DNA from: an archaeon
GTDB lineage: Archaea > Asgardarchaeota > Thorarchaeia > Thorarchaeales > Thorarchaeaceae
Direction of reading: 5' to 3'
Assembly: GCA_024275415.1 (NCBI GenBank)
Contig: JAJRZD010000125.1
Location: forward strand, 1-41,913
DNA length: 41,913 nt
The translations under genes were made by a program, and so were the position numbers. The notes under the pieces are model-generated. The model made no database searches. It had not been told where the DNA came from and was given only the letters and a program-made list of their open reading frames with translations. This document shows positions 33,972 through 41,549 of this stretch, one piece after another (position 1 is the first letter of the stretch; the number at the start of each line of letters is the position of its first letter).

Positions 33972-35861
33972 ATGGATGTTCCTGAATGGACTCAGAGGTA
34001 CAAGGATAAGGTCACAAATGCTACCACTGCCATAAGGAAGATTGCCCGAGGCACGCGAATATTACTTGGCACTGGTTGTGGTGTACCATACCACTTGGTT
34101 CAGGAGCTTGCTAAGAATGCACACTTGATGGCAGACAACGAGATAGTGCATATGCTAACACTAGGGAACACACCTTCTGCCGACCCGAAATTTCAGAACC
34201 AATTCAGACACAATACTTTCTTTGTTTCGGACAACATCAGGGATGCAGTATCTGAGGGGCGTGCTGATTACACTCCGGCCCCACTCTCAGACATCCCTTT
34301 CTTCTTCAAGAACAGACGGATCCCTCTCGATGTGGCATTGATACAAGTTAGCCCACCTGACCAGTATGGGTACTGTTCATTGGGAATCTCTGTCGATATC
34401 ACTAAGACCGGTGCACTGTCTGCAGATCTGGTCATCGCCCAGGTGAACGAGAGAATGCCAGTCACTCTTGGTGACTCCTTCATCAGTGTCAAGGAGATTG
34501 ATTATCTTGTACCATATACCGAACCATTGCTCGAGTTCGAAACACCTGAGGTGAGCGAACGTACCCGCTTGATTGGAAAATACGCCGCTCGATTGATAGA
34601 ACACGAGTCCACGATTGAAATGGGTATTGGCACAATCGCTGCTGCTGTCACAGAGCATCTCTTGGAGAATGAGGTCAGTGATCTTGGAGTCCACACAGAA
34701 ATGTTCAGTGATTGCTTGATTGACCTGATCGAATCTGGGATAGTGACAAACAAGAAGAAGAGCATCAACAAGGACAAGGTTATTGCCAGCTTCGCGATGG
34801 GCTCAAAAAGGCTCTATGACTACGTTGACAACAATCCGACCTTTGAGTTCCGAGAAACCTCGTACGTGAACGACCCGTGGGTAATCGCACAGAATCGCAA
34901 GATGGTAGCGTTCAATGGTGCCCTAGAGGTCGACCTGACTGGTCAAGTCTGTTCTGATTCCATAGGTCACCAATTCTATAGCGGAATTGGCGGACAAGTC
35001 GATTTCATTAGAGGCGCGTCACGTTCTGAAGGGGGGAAGGCGATAATTTGCTTGAAGTCTACCGCTCTTGACGGAACCGTTTCGAGGATTGTCCCCCGAC
35101 TTAGCGAGGGTGCCGGGGTTGTAACGACCCGGGGTGATGTCGATGTCATCGTCACAGAGTTTGGGTATGCCACTCTAAGAGGCAGGACTATCCGTGAACG
35201 CGTGTTGTCCCTTATCGCAATCGCTCATCCTGATTTCAGAGACGAGCTGCTTGAAGCAGCTAAGAAGATGCGGTATGTGTTCGAGGATCAGGTGCCGTTT
35301 CTCGTTCGAGGTACATATTTCCCGATCGAGTACGAAGCTCAGAGAGAGTTCGTGGGGCCAGATGGGCAACCCATAATGGTCGAAGTCCGGCTTATACGTC
35401 CGGATGATGCGGACAAGATAAAGGGTCTCTTCTACGGGCTGAGTGAAGAATCTATCTTCTTCAGGTTCCTTACGCCACTCAAGAGCCTCCGGCGCCAGAC
35501 ATTGCACGAGTTCTACTATGTCGATCAGGAATCAGATATATCCCTTGTCGCAGTCATAGGTGGGAATGGGAATCCCGAATGTGAGAGAATCATTGCTGCA
35601 GGGAGGTATCTCTTGAACCGGAATACGAATCAAGCCGAGTTCGCGCTTTTAGTTCAAGATGAATACCAGAATCGAGGCATTGGCACGTTTCTTATGAGTC
35701 AAATGATGCGGATTGCGAAAAGCAAAGGTGTGGATGCATTCATCGCCTATGTGCATCCTAAGAATGTCCCAATGATTGATTTCATTCACAAGACTGGGAA
35801 ACTGATTGAGAGCAAGTTGAGCATTGAGGACGATCAGTACACTTTCATCCTTCGGCTTTGA
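33972..35861 (+). CDS. acetyl-CoA hydrolase/CoA-transferase fused to GNAT domain
   Basis: A 629-residue fusion. Residues 1 to about 440 are a class I CoA-transferase/acetyl-CoA hydrolase (4-hydroxybutyrate CoA-transferase type). LLGTGCGVPYHLV is near the start, the catalytic glutamate is in LGVHTEMFSD (about Glu243), and FYSGIGGQVDFIRGA and GDVDVIVTEFGYA are CoA-loop regions. Residues from about 470 are a GNAT acetyltransferase with VEVRLIRPDDADKI and the acetyl-CoA loop QNRGIGTFL. It could release acetate or move CoA between acids, using acetyl-CoA from ACS; the GNAT part may acetylate a protein lysine. GAGGTAG lies 6 nt before the ATG. Confidence 0.9.
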   Translation: MDVPEWTQRYKDKVTNATTAIRKIARGTRILLGTGCGVPYHLVQELAKNAHLMADNEIVHMLTLGNTPSADPKFQNQFRHNTFFVSDNIRDAVSEGRADYTPAPLSDIPFFFKNRRIPLDVALIQVSPPDQYGYCSLGISVDITKTGALSADLVIAQVNERMPVTLGDSFISVKEIDYLVPYTEPLLEFETPEVSERTRLIGKYAARLIEHESTIEMGIGTIAAAVTEHLLENEVSDLGVHTEMFSDCLIDLIESGIVTNKKKSINKDKVIASFAMGSKRLYDYVDNNPTFEFRETSYVNDPWVIAQNRKMVAFNGALEVDLTGQVCSDSIGHQFYSGIGGQVDFIRGASRSEGGKAIICLKSTALDGTVSRIVPRLSEGAGVVTTRGDVDVIVTEFGYATLRGRTIRERVLSLIAIAHPDFRDELLEAAKKMRYVFEDQVPFLVRGTYFPIEYEAQREFVGPDGQPIMVEVRLIRPDDADKIKGLFYGLSEESIFFRFLTPLKSLRRQTLHEFYYVDQESDISLVAVIGGNGNPECERIIAAGRYLLNRNTNQAEFALLVQDEYQNRGIGTFLMSQMMRIAKSKGVDAFIAYVHPKNVPMIDFIHKTGKLIESKLSIEDDQYTFILRL

Positions 35862-35935
35862 TCGTCCTCATCTTGGTACTTGTTACCTTCTGAGATAGGT
35901 TTCATCTGCGGGGTCGAACTGGATTGGTTCTTCCC

Positions 35936-36067
35936 CTAATGACACTCGGAGCGGATGCCAATTGGAAGGATCCCGGCCCGGACATAGTGCCAGGCAAGGA
36001 ATGTTAGGAGAGCAACAAGCACTAGCACAATTGCTCCAGCGTATCTCACCATTACCTTATTGCTCAA
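35936..36067 (-). CDS. 43-residue single-pass membrane protein
   Basis: A short gene translationally coupled to the membrane protein at 36064-36999. TTG 36067 overlaps that gene's TGA (TTGA), and a strong AAGGAGG lies 6 nt before it, inside the end of the upstream gene. The product reads MSNKVMVRYAG then one hydrophobic helix (IVLVLVALLTFLAW) and a short tail ending RSECH. An ATG at 36052 would give 38 residues. No family recognised; probably a subunit or stabiliser of its neighbour. Confidence 0.65.
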   Translation of the reverse strand: MSNKVMVRYAGAIVLVLVALLTFLAWHYVRAGILPIGIRSECH

Positions 36068-36999
36068 CTTTGTCCTCCTTCCGGTAACTCGCTTTCCGCA
36101 GATGAAGTCGTGGATCTTTGCTCTCTTGCTCGAATCATCCTGTCTGAATCAACGAATCCCTTGTACAGCAAGAAAACACCAATTACCTCTCCAATGTATA
36201 ACACATTTCCAAATGCCGCACCACTCCTAGCGATGGCACCTGCAATAGCAATGGCCAGACCTCCTAACGCTATCCAGAGGTTGAACTTGAACCCGGTTTT
36301 AAGGTATGAAAAGAACGCCACCCCGATAAGAAGGAACCCTCCAGAAACCGTCATCAATGGCGAGAAGTTCCGTACATGCTGTGCCATCGCATGACCTGCC
36401 ACTGCGATACCTGCTACGAAATTCTCCTCATAGACCTCAGCGACCATGGCATAGGCTCCCATCCATATCGTAGCAATCACTGCAAAGATCAGATAGATGT
36501 GACCATGGAGCATTTTCTTCTCTTTGCCAGTTCTGCCCTTGCCATAGAGCAATGCTGCTACCACCAGTATCGAATACACGCCAATGCCCGCGACGGGATA
36601 TTCCATGGCACCGAACACCAATACTGAGTAGTCTGTGATGGAGCTAAGGGTCATCATCCATGAGAACAGCGCAATGATTGCGAGCAGAACCGCATCTATA
36701 GCAATCAGCCCCTTTGTTGAGAAGACGTTCTTGCTGAGAACAAGATAGAGTGCTCCGGCTCCCATGATTGCGACCTGAGATGCAGATAGTACGAGATAGA
36801 ACCTATATATCAACACGTTCCATCCTATAAACTCTGAGAGTGCCTCAAATGCTGCTGTCAGAGCGAAAAGCACCAATGAGATGAACCATACGAATTGATA
36901 GATTCTTTTCCGCCTCTGCCATTGTTTGAAAAGAAGATACGTGAAAAGAATCGCAACTGTTGTTGTGATCAATGGGAATATTGACATTATTGTCTGCAA
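36064..36999 (-). CDS. polytopic membrane protein of unknown function
   Basis: About 311 residues with eight hydrophobic helices and a short polar tail. No enzymatic motif is clear. The open frame reaches 37140, overlapping the divergent TrmB gene. I chose TTG 36999, which has AAGGTG 5 nt upstream (MQTIMSIFPLITTT); the ATG at 36987 lies too far from that site. It shares a divergent promoter region with the TrmB regulator, which probably controls it. Confidence 0.72.
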   Translation of the reverse strand: MQTIMSIFPLITTTVAILFTYLLFKQWQRRKRIYQFVWFISLVLFALTAAFEALSEFIGWNVLIYRFYLVLSASQVAIMGAGALYLVLSKNVFSTKGLIAIDAVLLAIIALFSWMMTLSSITDYSVLVFGAMEYPVAGIGVYSILVVAALLYGKGRTGKEKKMLHGHIYLIFAVIATIWMGAYAMVAEVYEENFVAGIAVAGHAMAQHVRNFSPLMTVSGGFLLIGVAFFSYLKTGFKFNLWIALGGLAIAIAGAIARSGAAFGNVLYIGEVIGVFLLYKGFVDSDRMIRAREQRSTTSSAESELPEGGQS

Positions 37000-37060
37000 T
37001 TTCTCACCTTCTTGATTATGCGAGCTGTTAAGAGAGATTAATAAGACCACATCACTTTGT

Positions 37061-37080
37061 TGTTGCAACGTGGTGCAACA
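37061..37080. promoter_or_regulatory. dyad in the TrmB/membrane-protein divergent region
   Basis: TGTTGCA-ACGTGG-TGCAACA is a perfect 7-bp inverted repeat with a 6-bp spacer. It lies between the divergent starts at 36999 and 37084 and suits a dimeric regulator such as the adjacent TrmB protein. Confidence 0.55.
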
Positions 37081-37083
37081 GCA

Positions 37084-37863
37084 TTGGCCGGCTTCGACTT
37101 TCATCGTACAGTTCTGAAAGACTCCTCCATTGAAAGACATGATATTGTCTTTGAGGTTTCTCGGGTGTTCGGTCTTACTACCAATGAGGCCCGAATCTAT
37201 CTAGTACTGATGAGGGGTTCTTCTTTCACAGCAAGCCAACTGAGTGATTTGACTGGTGTTCATAGGTCAAGAGTCTATGACAATCTGAAAGGGCTCGAAG
37301 GCAAAGGTCTCATTACGTTGCTAGACGATGAACCACGACGCTACAGGGCATTACCCATTCAGAAAGGAGTAGACCACCTCATTTGCATGCTTGAGAGCGA
37401 TTTCGTGAGGCGCAAAAAGGAAATAATGGATCTAGGATTGACCCTTGAAAGGATGTTTCACTCAGACTCACCCCCTATGAATTCTGCGTATACTATTTTG
37501 CCTCATCAGATCCTCGATGAACTCCTGAATCATCTCAAATCTGCAACGGAACGGGTCTGGGTGTGCAAGAAGACTGCCGGAGGTGTCTTGGACTGGTTCT
37601 CTCTGAAGAACGAACTGGTTCGTCTTTCTTCACTGGGCGTTGACATACGTCTGCTGGGCAACACGCCAATCGAGATTGGCTTTCCCGTCCGGTACTGTCC
37701 CGAGCTTACGGTTTCATTCGCAGTCATCGATTCTCTCGTGATGTGCTTCCTTCTGGAACATGACTCGGACAAGCATGGTACGGCTGTTGTTTCTCGCCAT
37801 AAGGAGTATGTTGAATTCCTCTCTGACACTTTTGTCAATTGGTGGGGCAGAGCAACAAGATGA
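37084..37863 (+). CDS. TrmB family transcriptional regulator
   Basis: About 259 residues. The N-terminal TrmB winged helix is clear: FGLTTNEARIYLVLMRGSSFTASQLSDLTGVHRSRVYDNLKGLEGKGLI by position, about residues 30-80. A coiled helix and a phospholipase-D-like C-terminal sensor region (RVWVCKKTAGGVLDWF ... GVDIRLLGNTPIE) follow, as in sugar- or redox-sensing TrmB proteins. No ATG lies near the N-terminus. TTG 37084 has GGTG 8 nt upstream; TTG 37057 is the longer choice and would place the dyad inside the gene. Confidence 0.85.
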   Translation: MAGFDFHRTVLKDSSIERHDIVFEVSRVFGLTTNEARIYLVLMRGSSFTASQLSDLTGVHRSRVYDNLKGLEGKGLITLLDDEPRRYRALPIQKGVDHLICMLESDFVRRKKEIMDLGLTLERMFHSDSPPMNSAYTILPHQILDELLNHLKSATERVWVCKKTAGGVLDWFSLKNELVRLSSLGVDIRLLGNTPIEIGFPVRYCPELTVSFAVIDSLVMCFLLEHDSDKHGTAVVSRHKEYVEFLSDTFVNWWGRATR

Positions 37864-37899
37864 TATGAGATAAGACTCATCTTTTCGGCGTGAGATACT

Positions 37900-38361
37900 A
37901 TGTCCCAAGAACCGATCCAGGACAAATGGCCCGAGGAAGCCGCCTTTTGCTGGGGATGTGGCCAGAGGAATGAGCATGGGCTGCAATTGAGAAGCTATTG
38001 GGAGGACAACGAAACAGTCGCTACGTGGATGCCGAAAGAGCATCATCTTGCTTTTCCAGGAATCCTTAATGGGGGAATCATCTCAACGATAATAGACTGC
38101 CATGGAACTGGAACTGCAAATGCATACCATCACGAGGTTGGGGAACTGGAAACCCACTCTATGCATGTGACCGCGAGCCTGACCATACGATTCTTGAAGC
38201 CCACTCCGCTTGATCACCCTGTCACGCTTCGTGCAAGGATCCGCGAAACCGACGGACGGAAGACGATAGTCGATTGTGATCTCTATGCCGGTGACGAGAA
38301 ATGTGTCGTCGGGCAGATTGTGACAGTGAAAGTGGATGTTCGGGCATTCCTCGACCGATGA
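37900..38361 (+). CDS. hotdog-fold thioesterase (PaaI/4HBT type)
   Basis: A 153-residue acyl-CoA thioesterase-like protein. Family motifs are the N-terminal CWGCGQRNEHGLQL, the central helix segment FPGILNGGIISTIIDCHGTGTA with the catalytic region, and a C-terminal strand IRFLKPTPLDHPVTLRARI. It hydrolyses an acyl-CoA of unknown chain. It follows the TrmB gene by 36 nt, with GTGAG before the ATG. Confidence 0.87.
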   Translation: MSQEPIQDKWPEEAAFCWGCGQRNEHGLQLRSYWEDNETVATWMPKEHHLAFPGILNGGIISTIIDCHGTGTANAYHHEVGELETHSMHVTASLTIRFLKPTPLDHPVTLRARIRETDGRKTIVDCDLYAGDEKCVVGQIVTVKVDVRAFLDR

Positions 38362-38465
38362 GTGGATGGCACTATGACTGTTCCTTTTGGATGGAAGTCG
38401 TCCACAATGGAAACACTTGATAGTCTACTTATTGCAGATGATAGAGCAGGAGATTCTGTTGCACG

Positions 38466-39052
38466 ATGAAGGGATTGTGTCTGGCATGTGGACAACTTGT
38501 CGAGGCAGAGGAGGTCGCCGGCGCTGGTCATGTGGTTCTTGTCAAGAGGTGCCCCGAGTACGGCGAGTCATGTGTCCTCTTATCTACTGATGCGACATAC
38601 TGGAACTGATCCTTTAGGTACGATTGACCCGGCACATCCCTCTTCAAGTGAGGTGAAGGATGTTTGTCCTAACGACTGCGGCATCTGTCCATCCCATAAG
38701 CAATATTCTTGCGTCGGCATTATTGAAATTACTGAATCCTGTAATTTATGTTGTCCGATTTGTTTTGCAGACACCTTGTGTCGTAGTACTGTCCGGTCGT
38801 ATATAAGCACCTTTTCCAAACTGTCTAGATTGTCAAGGCTATTTGTAGCTGCTAGCACCCCTCGTGAGAAGACCGAATGACCATGAGATTGGGCAACTCA
38901 TAGAATACGGCGTCCGTCAACAAAGAGTGTTCGGGGTCAACTTCCAACCTCTCTCAATGACTGGCAGAGTTGGACTTCCGGATGCTGAGTCGCTGACAAG
39001 CGATGAGGTTCTGCGGAAGATTGAGGAACAGACCTCTTCACCTATTTCATGA
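38466..39052 (+). pseudogene. decayed radical-SAM gene of the COG1964 (MJ0619/Tes) type
   Basis: Three fragments of one family lie in order but in different frames. ATG 38466 gives a 47-residue N-terminal piece (MKGLCLACGQLVEAEEV ... VKRCPEYGES ... TYWN, stop at 38607). A second frame then gives VCPNDCGICPSHKQYSC and the radical-SAM cluster motif SCNLCCPICFAD (Cys-x3-Cys-x2-Cys), ending at 38880. A third, from 38864, gives RRPNDHEIGQLIEYG and FGVNFQPLSMTGR and stops at 39052. About 150-200 residues between the second and third pieces and the C-terminus are missing. Intact members methylate pterins or join archaeal lipid tails. Confidence 0.82.
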
Positions 39053-39084
39053 AAAACAAAAAGAACTCAGGCAATATGCCCGAG
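39052..39084 (-). terminator. terminator of the small membrane protein gene
   Basis: Read on the minus strand: CTCGGGC (39084-39078), loop ATATT, GCCTGAG (39072-39066) with one mismatch, then a T-rich run (TTCTTTTTGTTTTT, 39065-39052). It closes the gene at 39108-39329. Confidence 0.75.
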
Positions 39085-39107
39085 TTTGTGGGACTAGTGG
39101 CACTGTA

Positions 39108-39329
39108 CTAAGTGACAGCACCAATGATTAATAGAAGAACTCCAATCCCTACCAATGCGAGCATGACCTCAGTGAAAACGTATCCTGCTAGACTGATTGA
39201 ATAGATGCCTTGATCGAAATATCCCAAGATCATACTAAGATCAACAATTCCAACAAGAAACGTTGCTAGGATTGGAAGAAGTCCAACGATTAACAAGATT
39301 ATACCAAGGAGGGCTGCGCCTTTTCCCAT
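39108..39329 (-). CDS. small membrane protein (73 residues)
   Basis: Two hydrophobic hairpin-like helices (about residues 5-30 and 50-72) joined by a short loop (DLSMILGYFDQG). The gene has its own terminator and a GAGAGGA stretch 10 nt before the ATG. No family recognised. Confidence 0.65.
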   Translation of the reverse strand: MGKGAALLGIILLIVGLLPILATFLVGIVDLSMILGYFDQGIYSISLAGYVFTEVMLALVGIGVLLLIIGAVT

Positions 39330-39394
39330 ATTATATCACATCCTCTCCGTTTTAGTATGACATACGCCTATTTCAATCTCACGACTCTTTGAAA

Positions 39395-39423
39395 CTTCAA
39401 GTCTCTATCAAAAAAACTTGAAG
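39395..39423 (-). terminator. hairpin after the ParA-like gene
   Basis: CTTCAAGT (39395-39402) and ACTTGAAG (39416-39423) form a perfect 8-bp inverted repeat, 12 nt beyond the end of the ParA-like gene. The T-run lies in the loop on the minus strand, which is not classic, so termination is likely but not certain. Confidence 0.45.
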
Positions 39424-39434
39424 GACTGTTAGGG

Positions 39435-40490
39435 CTATGGTTCATTGAAAAACCTTGTCAGGTACATATCCATCCACTTGTAAAAATCCGAAAAGAGAAG
39501 TCTGACCAATTCAAGGTCTACACGCTCCCGAAGGATGATGTCCACTACTGACTTCCTGAGGAATGGATAATAGTGTGGGAGCGGGAGGACATTCAATGGG
39601 AACTTTTTGGTCTGTGTCAGAAAGATGTTGATGCGCTCGATCCAGCGTGCATTCAGGATATCCTCTGAATAGTCCCAAGGGCTCTCCATTACCAATGAAT
39701 CGATTTCAGCAAGGATTGGCGAGAACACCTTCAATTGGATGTGGTCAAAGGAGTACCCCTCTGAATCTACTTTCTCGTCTTCAGCAATTTTCCTGTAGAG
39801 ATCTGCGAGGTCATCTGACCCTGGCACCGTGTAGATGCCTCTTCGACGACTGATCATCTTCATCATCTCAGATGTGAGGGTTCTGTCTTTCTCCAAGATC
39901 GAGAACACATGGATGAAGTGTTTCTTGTCCCAGTCTGGATCGTTATACAGAGTCTTGAAGGAGTTTATTGTCATGCGATATTCTTTTGGTAGCCTGAGCT
40001 CATGAGGGCTAGTTATACTCCAGACATTCATGAAGGTCAATGGGTCAAGGTCAAGTTTCATATCCACATCTACACGGAATATCGGGAAACAGTAGTTGCT
40101 ATCAACGACAATCAAATCAGGTTCAAATGGAGTGCTTTCCTGTTCATCGGCAAACGCGCTTGCTGATTCGGTCACAATTCTAAGCATCTGCTCCGATGTC
40201 AGAGGCTTGAAGATCTGTGGGCGAACCAGATGAAGTGTGTCACTAAGTGGGATGTAATGAGCGGTTCCAACACCCTCAAGGCTAAATGTAGTTTCATATT
40301 TCCTCTCATCTGTGAATCTAAGATGACGCATCGCTTGGAACAGGTCTTGGTTGGTGTGATTAATATCGATGGCTAACACCTTGAGAGGTGGGTCTTGTGA
40401 TAGTCCCCAAGCGGCGATGTTGATCGTGATAGGGGTCTTCCCGCTACCTCCTTTGTTACTTGTCACAACAATCGTCTTTGGTCTTTTCAT
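39435..40490 (-). CDS. ParA/MinD-like ATPase
   Basis: A 351-residue P-loop ATPase with the deviant Walker A NKGGSGKTP (residues 12-20), VLAIDINHTNQDL and the Walker-B-like LIVVDSN. This class binds ATP as a dimer and places or moves cargo at membranes or DNA. The C-terminal half has no family I know. I chose ATG 40490, with GAGGTG 9 nt upstream; a GTG at 40502 is possible. It follows a membrane-protein gene with its Shine-Dalgarno lying over that gene's stop codon, so the two are coupled. Confidence 0.82.
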   Translation of the reverse strand: MKRPKTIVVTSNKGGSGKTPITINIAAWGLSQDPPLKVLAIDINHTNQDLFQAMRHLRFTDERKYETTFSLEGVGTAHYIPLSDTLHLVRPQIFKPLTSEQMLRIVTESASAFADEQESTPFEPDLIVVDSNYCFPIFRVDVDMKLDLDPLTFMNVWSITSPHELRLPKEYRMTINSFKTLYNDPDWDKKHFIHVFSILEKDRTLTSEMMKMISRRRGIYTVPGSDDLADLYRKIAEDEKVDSEGYSFDHIQLKVFSPILAEIDSLVMESPWDYSEDILNARWIERINIFLTQTKKFPLNVLPLPHYYPFLRKSVVDIILRERVDLELVRLLFSDFYKWMDMYLTRFFNEP

Positions 40491-40498
40491 TATCAGTA

Positions 40499-41437
40499 TC
40501 ACCTCAATCTGAAGTATCCGAAGAGCAGGTCAAGCAGTGTTCCCCATCCAATGTAAAAGATGATGTCCGTGGCTATCTGGATAAGGATGACCCCAATGAA
40601 TGCGATAAGGACCTTCCGGATGATGACATTCGGGGAGGAGAGCCTTCTTAGGTCGTGATATGACCTCTCCACAAGCCGCCGGTTTGAACTCATGTTCCTT
40701 GTAGCATCCTCAAGTTTGGCTTTTACATAGCCATTTTCATTATGAGAGAACATTGCTTCGTTCAGGAGAATCATATCATTGTCGAATCTGTGCAGGTATT
40801 CTTTGAGTGCATCAGACACCCGCATCCTATTCGCTTCTACCAGTGCTTCATACTTGGAGGTTTCATAGACAACGACCTTGATGACGCCCATAAGCACAAT
40901 GAGTGTCCCAAGGCTCAGCGCGCTGTTAAGGAAGAAACCGACGTTCAAAACTGGGTTGTTCGGAAAGAACTCCTGAACGATTTGGAATCCTTGCACGCCG
41001 CTCAATTTGTAGAGGGCAATAAAGAAGAGTAGCCTTAGCGACAGCCATATCTTTGACAGGCTCAATCGCCACCATCGAGTCGTTGGTGTACCCCCAGCAC
41101 TGAAAGGCCTGTGAATGAAGACCGAGAACACTATTCCTCCAGTGTTCACGATGAAGAAGAATGATATCATGATAAGCCCCAGCCCGATGGCCAGTCGGAT
41201 CCAGCCCGTCACGCTGAGCACTCCTTGGGTCACCGTTTCAATCGCTTGCTGTAATTCTATGAAATCACCTTGTGCGATGGCACGTTGAATAGAAACCAGA
41301 AACGACTCATGGGTAAGAAGATACCCGATATAGAACACACTGAATAGGAGGACTGCTACGATAGACGCAACATTTGCTGCGAGAAAGAAATTCTCCAGCC
41401 GGCTACCCCTTCCAGTCGAATGCGCAGCAGAATTCAT
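40499..41437 (-). CDS. membrane protein partner of the ParA-like ATPase
   Basis: A 312-residue protein with about five membrane helices, an N-terminal pair (about residues 18-42 and 78-105), two more in the middle and one near the C-terminus. Between the last two lies a charged helical stretch (YEALVEANRMRVSDALKEYLHRF ... DATRNMSSNRRLVERSYHDLRRL, about residues 203-270) that is probably cytoplasmic and coiled. No family recognised. Tight coupling with the ATPase gene suggests that it anchors or is moved by that ATPase. Confidence 0.72.
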   Translation of the reverse strand: MNSAAHSTGRGSRLENFFLAANVASIVAVLLFSVFYIGYLLTHESFLVSIQRAIAQGDFIELQQAIETVTQGVLSVTGWIRLAIGLGLIMISFFFIVNTGGIVFSVFIHRPFSAGGTPTTRWWRLSLSKIWLSLRLLFFIALYKLSGVQGFQIVQEFFPNNPVLNVGFFLNSALSLGTLIVLMGVIKVVVYETSKYEALVEANRMRVSDALKEYLHRFDNDMILLNEAMFSHNENGYVKAKLEDATRNMSSNRRLVERSYHDLRRLSSPNVIIRKVLIAFIGVILIQIATDIIFYIGWGTLLDLLFGYFRLR

Positions 41438-41549
41438 AGATCATGCGTTCCTGTGCATGTTGATGATGGCACATCATATCTTCTTTCACATTCAATATAA
41501 TCATTATTTGTAAGAACCTCCCGAGAAGGATGCGAATCGCACAATTCCT

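Noticed and set aside
38488..38880. Radical-SAM fragment read as an intact small gene
   Set aside because: Its first 40 residues do not fit the family, while another frame does; together with the piece at 38864 it is better explained as one broken gene.
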